A stretch of 64,000 nucleotides of DNA. Origin: Nocardioides thalensis. GTDB taxonomy: Bacteria > Actinomycetota > Actinomycetes > Propionibacteriales > Nocardioidaceae. A program made the translations under genes and the position numbers. Numbering within the stretch: the first letter of the stretch is position 1; the number at the start of each line of letters is the position of its first letter. Of this stretch, positions 35,521-43,412 are shown piece by piece. Under the pieces are notes generated by a model that had not been told where the DNA came from, did no database searches, and saw only the letters and a list, made by a program, of their open reading frames with translations. Location: positions 1,612,001-1,676,000 of the forward strand of contig NZ_JACCFP010000001.1 of NCBI RefSeq assembly GCF_013410655.1, read 5' to 3'.

Positions 35521-35586
35521 GACCACGAGGGCGGATTCGACCGACCACGAGGGCGGATTCGACCGACCACGAGGGCGGATTCGGCA
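35521..35586 (-). repeat. Tandem array of three 22-bp units in inverse orientation (right arm)
   Basis: Three contiguous 22-bp units begin at 35521, 35543 and 35565. Their core CCACGAGGGCGGATTC is the reverse complement of the left-arm core with one change (C for T). With the left array, they form a large inverted structure of 4 + 3 units in the gap between convergent era and the septum-formation gene, reaching within 9 bases of that gene's stop. Confidence 0.9.
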
Positions 35587-35594
35587 AGGGGCGA

Positions 35595-36431
35595 TCAGTC
35601 CGCGGGAGCCCAGCAGCGGCCGAACTGCTGACCCATGTCCCACTGCTCCTGGGTGGGCCACTCGTAGCCCCAGTCGAACTCGAGCGGGTCGGGAGCGACG
35701 TCGAGGGCGGCGTTCTCGCACTGGACCTGGCCGCGCTCCTCGGCGGCCGCCTCGCCGGGGTAGTCGACCTTGGCCTCGAAGGTGACGACGTCGATGGCGC
35801 GCCAGGTGTGGTCCTCGGAGCAGGGGACGCGCTCGAAGCCTCGAGCGTCGGGTGCGGCGGTGCCGCACATCGCGTAGGCCTCCTGGCCCTGCTGCCGGTC
35901 GAGCACGCCCTCGAGGCTGCCGGTGACCTCCGTCAGCGAGGAGGAGCCGCCGACCACGACCACGTCGCAGCGGTACCAGTCCTCCCCGGCGTCGGACTCC
36001 TCGACGGTGGGGGTGAACCAGACGGCTCGGAGCATGCTGAGCCGAAGTGCGTCGGCGTCACCGCCGACGAAGGCCGGCAGCTCCGCCGGGCAGGTCTCCG
36101 CCACCTGGGCCTGGACGCGGTCGGAGTCCACCGCGACGAGGTGGCCGTCGACCACGGTGTCGAGGCGGCCGACGGCGTACGTCTCGGCGGTGTGCGGCCG
36201 CTCGCAGGGGACGGGGCGCCGCTGGCTGGTCGGAGCCAGCGCCTGCTCGAACCCGAGCCGGTAGCAGGCGCCGTCCTCGGGCGGCGGGGGTGGCGGCTCG
36301 GCGGTCGGCGGGGGAGTCGGCTCGGCGGGCTTCGGCTCGGCCTCCGGCTCCGAGGTGCAGCCGGCCGCGAGCAGGCCGACCACGACCAGGCCGCCCAGGG
36401 CGCGACCCGCGGCGTTGCCCCACGCGGTCAT
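35595..36431 (-). CDS. Septum_form-domain lipoprotein
   Basis: The 278-residue protein has a lipoprotein signal (GGLVVVGLLAAGCTSE), a Pro/Glu-rich linker (about residues 26-52) and two Septum_form-like repeats. The first begins GACYRLGFEQA with VPCERPHTAETYAVGRL; the second contains ERVPCSEDHTWRAIDVV. Proteins with this domain are surface lipoproteins of actinobacteria whose precise role is unknown; the family name is historical. ATG 36431 overlaps the upstream paralogue's stop (ATGA). It is convergent with era, separated by the repeat arrays. Confidence 0.82.
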   Translation of the reverse strand: MTAWGNAAGRALGGLVVVGLLAAGCTSEPEAEPKPAEPTPPPTAEPPPPPPEDGACYRLGFEQALAPTSQRRPVPCERPHTAETYAVGRLDTVVDGHLVAVDSDRVQAQVAETCPAELPAFVGGDADALRLSMLRAVWFTPTVEESDAGEDWYRCDVVVVGGSSSLTEVTGSLEGVLDRQQGQEAYAMCGTAAPDARGFERVPCSEDHTWRAIDVVTFEAKVDYPGEAAAEERGQVQCENAALDVAPDPLEFDWGYEWPTQEQWDMGQQFGRCWAPAD

Positions 36432-37249
36432 TCCGTCGTCTTCGCCCAGCAGACCGAGCGCCGGTTGCCCGCGTCCCACTCCGCCTCGTGGAAGTAGGTG
36501 TAGGCGAACTCGAACGAGGCGGGGTAGCCCAGCCAGGCCTGGACGGCGATCCGGCACTGCGCGTCGGTGCGGCTCGCGACGACCTGGTCGCCGGGATACT
36601 CGTCTCCCGGCACGCCGACCTTGATCGCGCTCACGGCGCGCCAGTCGTGCTGCTGGGAGCACGGGACCTTCTCGGTCTGCTCGAACACCGGGCCCCGGGC
36701 GCACACCAGCCACTTGTCCTCGGGGAGGCCGAGCAGCAACCCCTCCGCGGTCTTCGGGAGCGGCACGTAGGCCTCGCTGGTCGCCGTACCGCCCACCACG
36801 TCGCAGCGGAACCAGCGCGCTCCGTCGTCCCAGGCCTGCTCGGACGGGCGGAACCACGCCCAGCTGACGATCGTGCGCAGCACCAGGCTCTCGTCGGCGC
36901 CGACGAACTCGGCGAACCGCTTCGAGCAGGTCGTGTAGGCGTGCTGGCCGACGGCCTCGTCGTCGTAGGCGGCGTCGTCGAACTTGGCGGGGAGCTCGCC
37001 GACGTGGAACGTCTGCGCGGTGTGCCGCGCCCCGCAGTCGACGGTCTTGGTCGCGTTGGCGGCCTGCTCGACGTCGGTCGGCGCGAGCACCCGGCACGCG
37101 CCGAGCGTCGGCGGCTCGGTCGAGTCGACGAGGTCGGGGTCCACGTTGTCGCCCTGCGGCTCGCTGCCACAGGCGGTGAGGGCGAGGCCGAGGACGACGA
37201 CGGCCGCGGCCGCCCGGAGCCGCTGCGCGACGGCGCGTCGGTGCGTCAT
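36428..37249 (-). CDS. Septum_form-domain lipoprotein, paralogue
   Basis: The 273-residue protein has signal AAAAVVVLGLALTACGSE and repeated elements GACRVLAPTDVE, VDCGARHTAQTFHVGELP and EKVPCSQQHDWRAVSAI like those of the following gene, so the pair arose by duplication. It ends AKTTE, overlapping the next start by 4 bases. ATG 37249 is preferred over GTG 37261 because GGGGAG lies at a good distance upstream. No enzymatic motif is visible; conserved cysteines probably form disulfides. Confidence 0.8.
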   Translation of the reverse strand: MTHRRAVAQRLRAAAAVVVLGLALTACGSEPQGDNVDPDLVDSTEPPTLGACRVLAPTDVEQAANATKTVDCGARHTAQTFHVGELPAKFDDAAYDDEAVGQHAYTTCSKRFAEFVGADESLVLRTIVSWAWFRPSEQAWDDGARWFRCDVVGGTATSEAYVPLPKTAEGLLLGLPEDKWLVCARGPVFEQTEKVPCSQQHDWRAVSAIKVGVPGDEYPGDQVVASRTDAQCRIAVQAWLGYPASFEFAYTYFHEAEWDAGNRRSVCWAKTTE

Positions 37250-37335
37250 CGCTCTCCCCACTTCAAGTCTGGGCCGGTCAGGTGCTCAGTACAGCGGCGA
37301 TCGTAGCGCCCGATCCGCACCGAGACCCCGGGTGC

Positions 37336-38766
37336 TCAGCGATCTCTCTTCAGTTGCAGGAGCGGCGAGGCCACGTAGTCGCCCTGATCCACAATCAGAC
37401 CTTCGATCATTAGTCGTCCGTCGTCATCGGTCATGCGAAGCGCGGTGCGGCCTCGGCCCTCCTCATCCAGTTTGATCCACCGGGTGATGACCGAGAAGCC
37501 AGGGTCCGGACCGGCTTTGACGAGGACGCGACGATCAGGAATCGACGGCCCCCGGAAGCGGGCGCGGACGATGATCCGTTCGCCCGTCGCATACCGATCA
37601 CGCGGCGTGGAGAGCGTCAGGTGACTCGCCGGACGAGGAGTGATCACGTGCAGCACTCCGGCCCGTGGCCAGAGACCGTTGTCGAAGCTCAACTCGTAGA
37701 GCTTTTTCTTTCCGAACTCCAGCGAGTTCTCCACCGCCCGCCGCTCGTGGTTGTACCAGCGGAGAGTCTTGGTCGATCCGCTTCGGAAGATTCTGGCGTC
37801 CCAATACGCGATCGACCCCGAAGCAACGAGTCCGTCTGACCGCGCGGTGATCGTCGTCAGGTCCTCGCCATCGTTGAGGTACTCCCACTTGCCCGCGAAG
37901 CAGGGGTAGCCAGGGGCGAGCTTGAGGTTGGACGCCGCGAAACTCCATCCGCCCTGGTTGACAACCACATCGCGCCCGGGAACGTAGGCGATGTCGCGGA
38001 GCAGCCGGGCCATGCTGCACGAGTCGTCCCGCGAACCGGGTGTCTCGTTGCCGGCGTTCTCAACGTTGCGGCTCGCGCGCAGGCTCAACTCGGGAGGCGT
38101 GGATGACGTGAGGTCGTGCGCGCTCAGGCTGTAGCCGCTCGCGACGAACAGCGTGGAAGTGGTCGGATCGACGGCGAGGTCGCTGTACGTTCCGATATCC
38201 GGGGAAAGAGCCGTGACGTCTCCCGTGTCCGGATCGAGCGCATACAGTCCGTCGCCGCCAATGCCCGGACAAGACGTCGTGTAGAAGACGAGGCCTTCGA
38301 GGGTGGTCATCTCCCACGGACAGCCGGGCACATCCTGGACCTGTCCGACGGTGCCGACCCAAGCGGGCTCACTCGGTAGTGGATGCGTCTCGACTATCTC
38401 GAGGGTCGCGATGTCGACCTCGGCGATCGTCGCCGTCGATTCCGGGTTGCTCGCACGCTCCCACCCACCGACGTACAGGGTGGACTTGTCAGCAGAGACA
38501 GCCAGCGCACCATTGCCTGCGACGTCAGGAAGGGTGCCGACGGGGACGCCTCTCAGATCGGTAACGAGGACCGTGTCGGACTTTCCCCTGCGTGAGATGA
38601 AGATTCGGTCGTGCTTCTCGACCACGGCCATGTCATGAAAGCCGTTGAGGGTGATCCGGGAGCGGGTGTCCTCCGCAGCGGCCGGGGCGGCGGTGAGCGC
38701 ACTGAAGAGTGTTGTCGCGGCGACCGCACACGCGACGATGGGCCGAGCAGCGGGGAGCATGGTCAT
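37336..38766 (-). CDS. Secreted propeller-like protein of unknown function, atypical composition
   Basis: The 476-residue protein has a signal peptide (MTMLPAARPIVACAVAATTLFSALTAAPAAAED). Its mature part has repeats typical of propellers (TVLVTDLRGVPVGTLPDVAGNG, LAVSADKSTLYVGGWE, GLYALDPDTGDVTALSPDIG) and a C-terminal Ig-like region (LTLSTPRDRYATGERIIVRARF). ATG 38766 has AGGAGA at good spacing. Codon use is visibly less GC-rich than neighbours (for example agt, ctt, att codons), suggesting recent acquisition. The frame upstream of the ATG is a shadow. Confidence 0.7.
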   Translation of the reverse strand: MTMLPAARPIVACAVAATTLFSALTAAPAAAEDTRSRITLNGFHDMAVVEKHDRIFISRRGKSDTVLVTDLRGVPVGTLPDVAGNGALAVSADKSTLYVGGWERASNPESTATIAEVDIATLEIVETHPLPSEPAWVGTVGQVQDVPGCPWEMTTLEGLVFYTTSCPGIGGDGLYALDPDTGDVTALSPDIGTYSDLAVDPTTSTLFVASGYSLSAHDLTSSTPPELSLRASRNVENAGNETPGSRDDSCSMARLLRDIAYVPGRDVVVNQGGWSFAASNLKLAPGYPCFAGKWEYLNDGEDLTTITARSDGLVASGSIAYWDARIFRSGSTKTLRWYNHERRAVENSLEFGKKKLYELSFDNGLWPRAGVLHVITPRPASHLTLSTPRDRYATGERIIVRARFRGPSIPDRRVLVKAGPDPGFSVITRWIKLDEEGRGRTALRMTDDDGRLMIEGLIVDQGDYVASPLLQLKRDR

Positions 38767-38806
38767 GAAGTTCTCCTGTGGAGCCGAGCGCGCCAGGGCG
38801 CCCCGC

Positions 38807-39304
38807 CTAAGCGGCGAGCAGGACGGCGATCGTAGCGCCCAGCTCGTAGGCCGCAGCGGTGTGCTCGTCCTCGAGGTCGCCGAGCACCTCGAGGACGTCG
38901 TACGACTGCTTCCAGCCCAGCGCCCCGACGATCGACTGCACCGACCGTACGGCGCCGGTGAGGTCGTAGCGGCCGTGGACGTAGAGCCCGTAGGGACGGC
39001 CCTTCGTGCCTCCCTCGGACGCCGTGGGGTCGGCCGCGCCGGACGGGTCGAGCGCACCGCCGACCGCCAGGAACGTCGAGTCGAAGAAGTGCTTCAGCGC
39101 GCCGGACATGTAGCCGAAGTTGGCCGACGTGCCCAGCACGTAGCCGTCCGCGGCCAGCACGTCGTCGGCCGTCGCCTCCAGCGCCGGTCGGACGACGACC
39201 TCGACCCCTTCGATCGCCTCGTCCCCTGCGCCGGCGACCACGGCGTCGGTCAGCGCCCGCAGCGAGCGGCTGGGGGAGTGGTGGACGATGAGCAGTCGCG
39301 CCAT
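38807..39304 (-). CDS. Flavodoxin-fold NAD(P)H-dependent oxidoreductase
   Basis: The 165-residue protein has the flavodoxin/NADPH-dependent FMN reductase outline: LLIVHHSPSRSLRALTDAVVAGA at the N-terminus (phosphate-binding loop), YVLGTSANFGYMSGALKHFFDS (FMN-contact segment) and a Gly-rich GLYVHGRYD strand. Substrate unknown. ATG 39304 is backed by TAGCCT 6 nt upstream. It is divergent from the leuA leader region. Confidence 0.8.
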   Translation of the reverse strand: MARLLIVHHSPSRSLRALTDAVVAGAGDEAIEGVEVVVRPALEATADDVLAADGYVLGTSANFGYMSGALKHFFDSTFLAVGGALDPSGAADPTASEGGTKGRPYGLYVHGRYDLTGAVRSVQSIVGALGWKQSYDVLEVLGDLEDEHTAAAYELGATIAVLLAA

Positions 39305-39310
39305 CCCGTC

Positions 39311-39316
39311 AGGCTA
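39311..39316 (-). promoter_or_regulatory. -10 element TAGCCT of a leaderless promoter (flavodoxin-fold gene)
   Basis: On the minus strand TAGCCT is followed by 6 nt and ATG 39304. Confidence 0.45.
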
Positions 39317-39324
39317 CGGGCTGC

Positions 39325-39330
39325 TAGAGT
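39325..39330 (+). promoter_or_regulatory. -10 element TAGAGT of the leuA leader transcript
   Basis: TAGAGT lies 10 nt before ATG 39341; a transcript starting near 39337 would begin almost at the leader peptide. Confidence 0.45.
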
Positions 39331-39340
39331 GTGGCCCGTC

Positions 39341-39382
39341 ATGATGCGCGCGCTTCTTCTTAGCTGCCGCAGCGAGGTCTGA
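39341..39382 (+). CDS. Leucine leader peptide of leuA
   Basis: A 13-codon reading frame encodes MMRALLLSCRSEV and stops with TGA at 39380-39382. Three consecutive leucine codons are all CTT, a rare codon in this GC-rich DNA, so they should be sensitive to leucyl-tRNA supply. The stop lies in the loop of the following inverted repeat. Short leucine-rich leader peptides upstream of leuA are known in actinobacteria. Too short for ordinary gene prediction. Confidence 0.75.
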   Translation: MMRALLLSCRSEV

Positions 39383-39411
39383 ACCGTCCCGGCCGGACCC
39401 CCTCGCTGCGG
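39367..39411 (+). promoter_or_regulatory. Attenuation-type inverted repeat in the leuA leader
   Basis: CCGCAGCGAGG (39367-39377) and CCTCGCTGCGG (39401-39411) form a perfect 11-bp stem with a 23-base loop. A ribosome on the three Leu codons would cover the left arm. No U-tract follows, so it is not a simple intrinsic terminator. The right arm also contains CCTCG that could pair with CGAGG at 39449-39453, next to the leuA ribosome site, suggesting control of translation; the exact mechanism is open. Confidence 0.6.
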
Positions 39412-39459
39412 AGTGCTGCTGCGCGACCGGCCGACTCCCGTTCGACCTCGAGGACTCTC

Positions 39460-41184
39460 ATGACCACGATTCCCAGCCAGCAGCCCAGCGGCATGCCGTT
39501 CCACCGCTACACCGCCTTCGAGCCGGTGACCGTCCCCGACCGCACCTGGCCGGACCAGCGGATCACCCACGCACCCCGGTGGCTGTCCACCGACCTGCGC
39601 GACGGCAACCAGGCGCTCATCGACCCGATGAGTCCCGCGCGCAAGATGAAGATGTTCGAGCTCCTGGTCCGGATGGGCTACAAGGAGATCGAGGTCGGCT
39701 TCCCCGCCGCGAGCCAGACCGACTTCGACTTCGTGCGCCAGCTGGTCGAGGGCGACAAGATCCCCGACGACGTACGCGTCTCGGTGCTGACCCAGGCCCG
39801 TGAGGACCTGATCGCGCGGACCGTCGAGTCGCTCGTCGGCGCCGACAAGGCGACCGTCCACCTCTACAACGCCACCGCCCCGCTGTTCCAGCGCGTGGTC
39901 TTCAACGTGACCGAGGCCGAGTGCATCGGCATCGCGACCCGCGGCACCGAGTGGGTCATGAAGTACGCCGAGGAGCTGCTCGCGGGCACCGACTTCGGCT
40001 ACCAGTACAGCCCGGAGATCTTCACCCAGACGCCCACCGACTTCGCGCTCGAGGTCTGCGAGCGGGTCTCCGACGTGTGGCAGCCGGAGGCGGGTCGCGA
40101 GATCATCCTCAACCTGCCGGCCACGGTCGAGATGTCGACGCCCAACACCTACGCCGACCAGATCGAGTACTTCTCCCGCGGCCTCACCCGTCGCGAGCAC
40201 ACGGCGATCAGCCTGCACCCGCACAACGACCGCGGCACCGCTGTCGCCGCCACCGAGCTGGCGCTGATGGCCGGCGCCGACCGGGTCGAGGGCTGCCTGT
40301 TCGGCCACGGCGAGCGCACGGGCAACGTCGACCTGGTCACGCTCGCGATGAACCTGTTCAGCCAGGGCATCGACCCCGAGGTCAACCTCTCCGACATCGA
40401 CGAGATCCGCCGCACGGTCGAGTACTGCACCCAGCTGCCGGTCCACCCGCGGCACCCCTACGCGGGCGACCTGGTCTACACCGCCTTCTCGGGCTCCCAC
40501 CAGGACGCCATCAAGAAGGGCCTGGAGGACCTCCAGCGGATCGCCGACGACGCCGGCAAGCCCGTCGACGAGATCCCGTGGGAGGCGCCGTACCTCCCGA
40601 TCGACCCCAAGGACGTCGGCCGCACCTACGAGGCCGTGATCCGGGTCAACAGTCAGTCCGGCAAGGGTGGCGTCGCCTACGTGCTCAAGGCCGAGCACAG
40701 CCTCGACCTGCCGCGACGGGCGCAGATCGAGTTCAGCCGGGTCATCCAGCAGCACACCGACGCCCAGGGCGGGGAGGTCACCCCGGAGGAGATCTGGACG
40801 ATCTTCAACAAGGAGTACCTCGAGCGCGAGGCGCCGTACTCCCTGGTCAGCTTCACCTCGACCACCGACGAGGAGGGCGACGACCAGCAGGAGGTCCGGA
40901 TGGTCGTCCGCGGCGAGGAGCAGGCGTTCACCGGCCGCGGCAACGGCCCGGTCGCGGCGTTCGTCGACGGCATGCGCCAGGCCGGCGCCGACATCCGAGT
41001 GCTCGACTACGCCGAGCACGCGCTCAGCTCGGGCGGCGATGCGATGGCCGCGGCGTACGTCGAGTGCGAGATCGCCGGCGAGATCGTGTGGGGCATCGGC
41101 ATCCACCACAACATCGTCACGGCCTCGCTCCGCGCCGTCGTCTGCGCCGCCAACCGCGCTCAGGCGACGACCATCCCGCACTGA
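39460..41184 (+). CDS. leuA: 2-isopropylmalate synthase LeuA
   Basis: The 574-residue protein starts the TIM-barrel with STDLRDGNQALIDPM (HMGL/IPMS signature), has HPHNDRGTAVA and GERTGNVDL motifs, and ends in the C-terminal allosteric domain that binds leucine. It condenses acetyl-CoA with 2-ketoisovalerate, the first step of leucine synthesis. The length fits the long actinobacterial LeuA form. A GAGGA Shine-Dalgarno precedes ATG 39460. Control is expected through the leader peptide and by feedback inhibition. Confidence 0.96.
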   Translation: MTTIPSQQPSGMPFHRYTAFEPVTVPDRTWPDQRITHAPRWLSTDLRDGNQALIDPMSPARKMKMFELLVRMGYKEIEVGFPAASQTDFDFVRQLVEGDKIPDDVRVSVLTQAREDLIARTVESLVGADKATVHLYNATAPLFQRVVFNVTEAECIGIATRGTEWVMKYAEELLAGTDFGYQYSPEIFTQTPTDFALEVCERVSDVWQPEAGREIILNLPATVEMSTPNTYADQIEYFSRGLTRREHTAISLHPHNDRGTAVAATELALMAGADRVEGCLFGHGERTGNVDLVTLAMNLFSQGIDPEVNLSDIDEIRRTVEYCTQLPVHPRHPYAGDLVYTAFSGSHQDAIKKGLEDLQRIADDAGKPVDEIPWEAPYLPIDPKDVGRTYEAVIRVNSQSGKGGVAYVLKAEHSLDLPRRAQIEFSRVIQQHTDAQGGEVTPEEIWTIFNKEYLEREAPYSLVSFTSTTDEEGDDQQEVRMVVRGEEQAFTGRGNGPVAAFVDGMRQAGADIRVLDYAEHALSSGGDAMAAAYVECEIAGEIVWGIGIHHNIVTASLRAVVCAANRAQATTIPH

Positions 41185-41243
41185 GCCTCGGCACGACGTA
41201 CGACGACGGCCCCGGATCGCTCCGGGGCCGTCGTCGCTTCCGG

Positions 41244-41864
41244 TCAGCAGTGCTGCTCGACCTGGACCATGATCCCCGCAGCGCCTTCGTCGCCGCTGGT
41301 GACGATCCGGATCGCGGCGTCGGAGTCGACGAAGTCGCTCGAGAGCGTGAAGGTGACGCCATCGCCGGACTGGTCGATCGCCACGCTCGACCGTTCGCGC
41401 TCCTGGGCGGACGGGACGCCGCCGCAGGGTGCGGCGGGGGGCTCTTCGGCGTCGCCCTCGCGGTGGGTGGTCGTGCCGCGCTCGTCGTCGGAGGACTCGG
41501 TGTCGAACGACTGCTCGCCCGAGCCGTCGCCTGGCGCCGGCGGCGTGATCGGATCGGCGGAGTAGTCGACCTCGGCATCGACACCCTGCTCGCGGAGCGC
41601 GGCCTCCAGTCCGTCGGCGTCCTCGAGGCTGGTGATGGTCACGACGACGTCGCCGTCGGACTGCGCGTCGACGGCGAACGCCGGGTCCGGGCGCAGCAAG
41701 AGCACGCCGGCCGTGGCGGCGATCGCAGTGCCGATGGCGGCGCCAGCGGCAAGACGGCGACGGAGTCCGGGCCGGGCGGGGCTGGGCCGGCGGGAGGCGA
41801 CGTGGGCGCGGAGCTCGCCGAGCAGCGCGGTCTCGAAGCCGTCCAGGGGTGCGCGGGTGGTCAT
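41244..41864 (-). CDS. Membrane protein coupled to an ECF sigma factor (putative anti-sigma)
   Basis: The 206-residue protein has a 45-residue cytoplasmic N-terminus rich in Arg, one membrane helix (AAGAAIGTAIAATAGVLLL) and an external part with a cluster of Ser/Asp/Glu and two cysteines near the end. It lacks the HxxxCxxC zinc anti-sigma motif. Its ATG overlaps the sigma-factor stop by 4 bases (41861-41864), so a role in controlling that factor is likely from position only. Confidence 0.65.
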   Translation of the reverse strand: MTTRAPLDGFETALLGELRAHVASRRPSPARPGLRRRLAAGAAIGTAIAATAGVLLLRPDPAFAVDAQSDGDVVVTITSLEDADGLEAALREQGVDAEVDYSADPITPPAPGDGSGEQSFDTESSDDERGTTTHREGDAEEPPAAPCGGVPSAQERERSSVAIDQSGDGVTFTLSSDFVDSDAAIRIVTSGDEGAAGIMVQVEQHC

Positions 41865-42448
41865 GGCTGTACCTCCAGGTTGAGCGCGGCCACCGCTTCG
41901 GCAAGCGGCGGACGCAGGTGGGTTTGGACGCGGGCCCGGCTGCGGTGCAGCCGGACCCGCGCGGTGGCCGGCTTCACCCCCAGCACGGCCGCCGCCTCGG
42001 AGACGGACAACCCGTCGAGAGCCACGAGCTCGATGAGCGCACGGTCGCGCTCCGGCACGGCGGCGAGGGCGGCGTACAGCTCCCGCGACTCGCGCTCCAC
42101 GTCGATCCGCTCCTCGATCCGCGCCAGCGCATCGGCGTCGAGGAGCCGACGACCGGCGATCCGGCGCTCGGCCGTGCGGTGCCGTCGCTGTCGCCGGAAC
42201 TCCGACGCCACGACGTTGCGTGCCACTCCCATCAGCCAGCCGCCCGGCGTCGCCCGGTCCGGGCGGTAGCCGCCGGCGCCGTCGATCGCGGCGACGAACA
42301 CGTCGGCGGTCAGGTCGGCGGCCAGGTGCGGGTCGGCCACCCGGCGGGCCACGAAGCGCTGCACCGCGGGCAGGTGCTCGCGGTAGAAGGCCTCGAGGGC
42401 ATCCGGGTCGTCCCCGATCCGGTGCACCTCGGTCTGGTCCTGTTCCAT
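41861..42448 (-). CDS. ECF RNA polymerase sigma factor
   Basis: The 195-residue protein has region 2 (YREHLPAVQRFVARRVADPHLAADLTADVFVAAI) and region 4 (VPERDRALIELVALDGLSVSEAAAVLGVKPATARVRLHRSRARV), typical of ECF sigma factors in actinobacteria. A GC-rich AAGTAGGGG precedes ATG 42448. It is coupled to the downstream membrane protein. Confidence 0.88.
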   Translation of the reverse strand: MEQDQTEVHRIGDDPDALEAFYREHLPAVQRFVARRVADPHLAADLTADVFVAAIDGAGGYRPDRATPGGWLMGVARNVVASEFRRQRRHRTAERRIAGRRLLDADALARIEERIDVERESRELYAALAAVPERDRALIELVALDGLSVSEAAAVLGVKPATARVRLHRSRARVQTHLRPPLAEAVAALNLEVQP

Positions 42449-42506
42449 GCCCCTACTTGGTCGCAGGCCGTCCGGCGTTACATCCGGCCGCTGGATCCGC
42501 TCGTGC

Positions 42507-42512
42507 GATCAT
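42507..42512 (+). promoter_or_regulatory. -10-like element GATCAT upstream of the hydrolase gene
   Basis: GATCAT is followed by 6 nt and ATG 42519; a weak hexamer but with the recurrent spacing. Confidence 0.3.
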
Positions 42513-42518
42513 CGCACC

Positions 42519-43397
42519 ATGACGGGTGCGCAACGGGTGCTGACCTCCGAGCGGATCGGGCAGCTGTTCGTGGAGAGCGAGCGCGGCCGCGACCGCCTCG
42601 AGTACACCGAGTACGGCGCCGGGGACGCCTGGGTGGTGCTGCTGCCCGGGCTGCTGATGCCGCGCCGGATGCACGACCACCTCGCGCGAGCCCTCGCCGG
42701 CGCGGGGGCGCACGTCGTCACCCTCGACCCGCTCGGTCACGGGCGCTCCGACAAGCCGGACGACCCGGTGGCCTACTCGGTCACGGAGTTCGCCGAGCAG
42801 GTCGTCGCGTTGCTCGACCACCTCGGCGCGCACCAGGCCGTCGTGGGCGGCACGTCGCTGGGGGCCAACGTCGCGCTCGAGGTGGCCGCGATCGCACCCG
42901 ACCGGGTTCGGGGTCTGGTCGTCGAGATGCCTGTGCTCGACAACGCGCTCGAGGTCGCGATCGTCGCGTTCGCGCCGCTCCTGCTCACCGCCCGGGTCGC
43001 GCCGCTCGCGGTCTCCGGCCTGCGCGCGTTGACGCGGGCGGTGCCGCGCGGGGTCGTGCCGTGGTGGGTGGGCATCGGCCTCGACACCGTCGACCACCGC
43101 CCGGGCCCGCTGGCGGCGTACGTCCACGGCCTGTTCTTCGGTCGTACGGCGCCGCCGCTCAAGGAGCGGAGCCGGATCGCCGCGCCGATGCTCGTCGTCG
43201 GACACCCGCGCGACCCGCTGCACCCGGCGGCCGACGCGGAGCTGCTGGCCGAGCAGCTGCCGAACGCGACGTTCGAGCGGGCCGGCTCGATCCTGGAGTG
43301 GCGGCTGCGGCCCGAGCGCCTGGACCTGGTCGCGACCCGGTTCGTCCTGGACTGCTGGAAGCACCGCGACAACCGGCGCCGGGTGCGCAAGGCCTGA
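42519..43397 (+). CDS. Alpha/beta-hydrolase
   Basis: The 292-residue protein has an alpha/beta-hydrolase core: oxyanion region LLPGLLMP, LDPLGHGRSDKP, and nucleophile elbow GGTSLGANVALEVA (Ser about residue 114). A terminal histidine is less obvious. Substrate is unknown. ATG 42519 follows the -10-like GATCAT by 6 nt; an in-frame start 72 bases upstream would extend into low-complexity sequence. It converges with the voltage-sensor-like gene 15 bases away. Confidence 0.82.
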   Translation: MTGAQRVLTSERIGQLFVESERGRDRLEYTEYGAGDAWVVLLPGLLMPRRMHDHLARALAGAGAHVVTLDPLGHGRSDKPDDPVAYSVTEFAEQVVALLDHLGAHQAVVGGTSLGANVALEVAAIAPDRVRGLVVEMPVLDNALEVAIVAFAPLLLTARVAPLAVSGLRALTRAVPRGVVPWWVGIGLDTVDHRPGPLAAYVHGLFFGRTAPPLKERSRIAAPMLVVGHPRDPLHPAADAELLAEQLPNATFERAGSILEWRLRPERLDLVATRFVLDCWKHRDNRRRVRKA

Positions 43398-43412
43398 CCG
43401 AGCCGCACCGGC

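Noticed and set aside
35365..35586. CRISPR array
   Set aside because: The 22-bp units are contiguous with no unique spacers, occur in opposite orientations, and no cas genes are nearby.
39367..39411. Simple intrinsic terminator of the leuA leader
   Set aside because: Perfect stem but no U-tract after it, and the gene must be read through; an attenuation role fits better.
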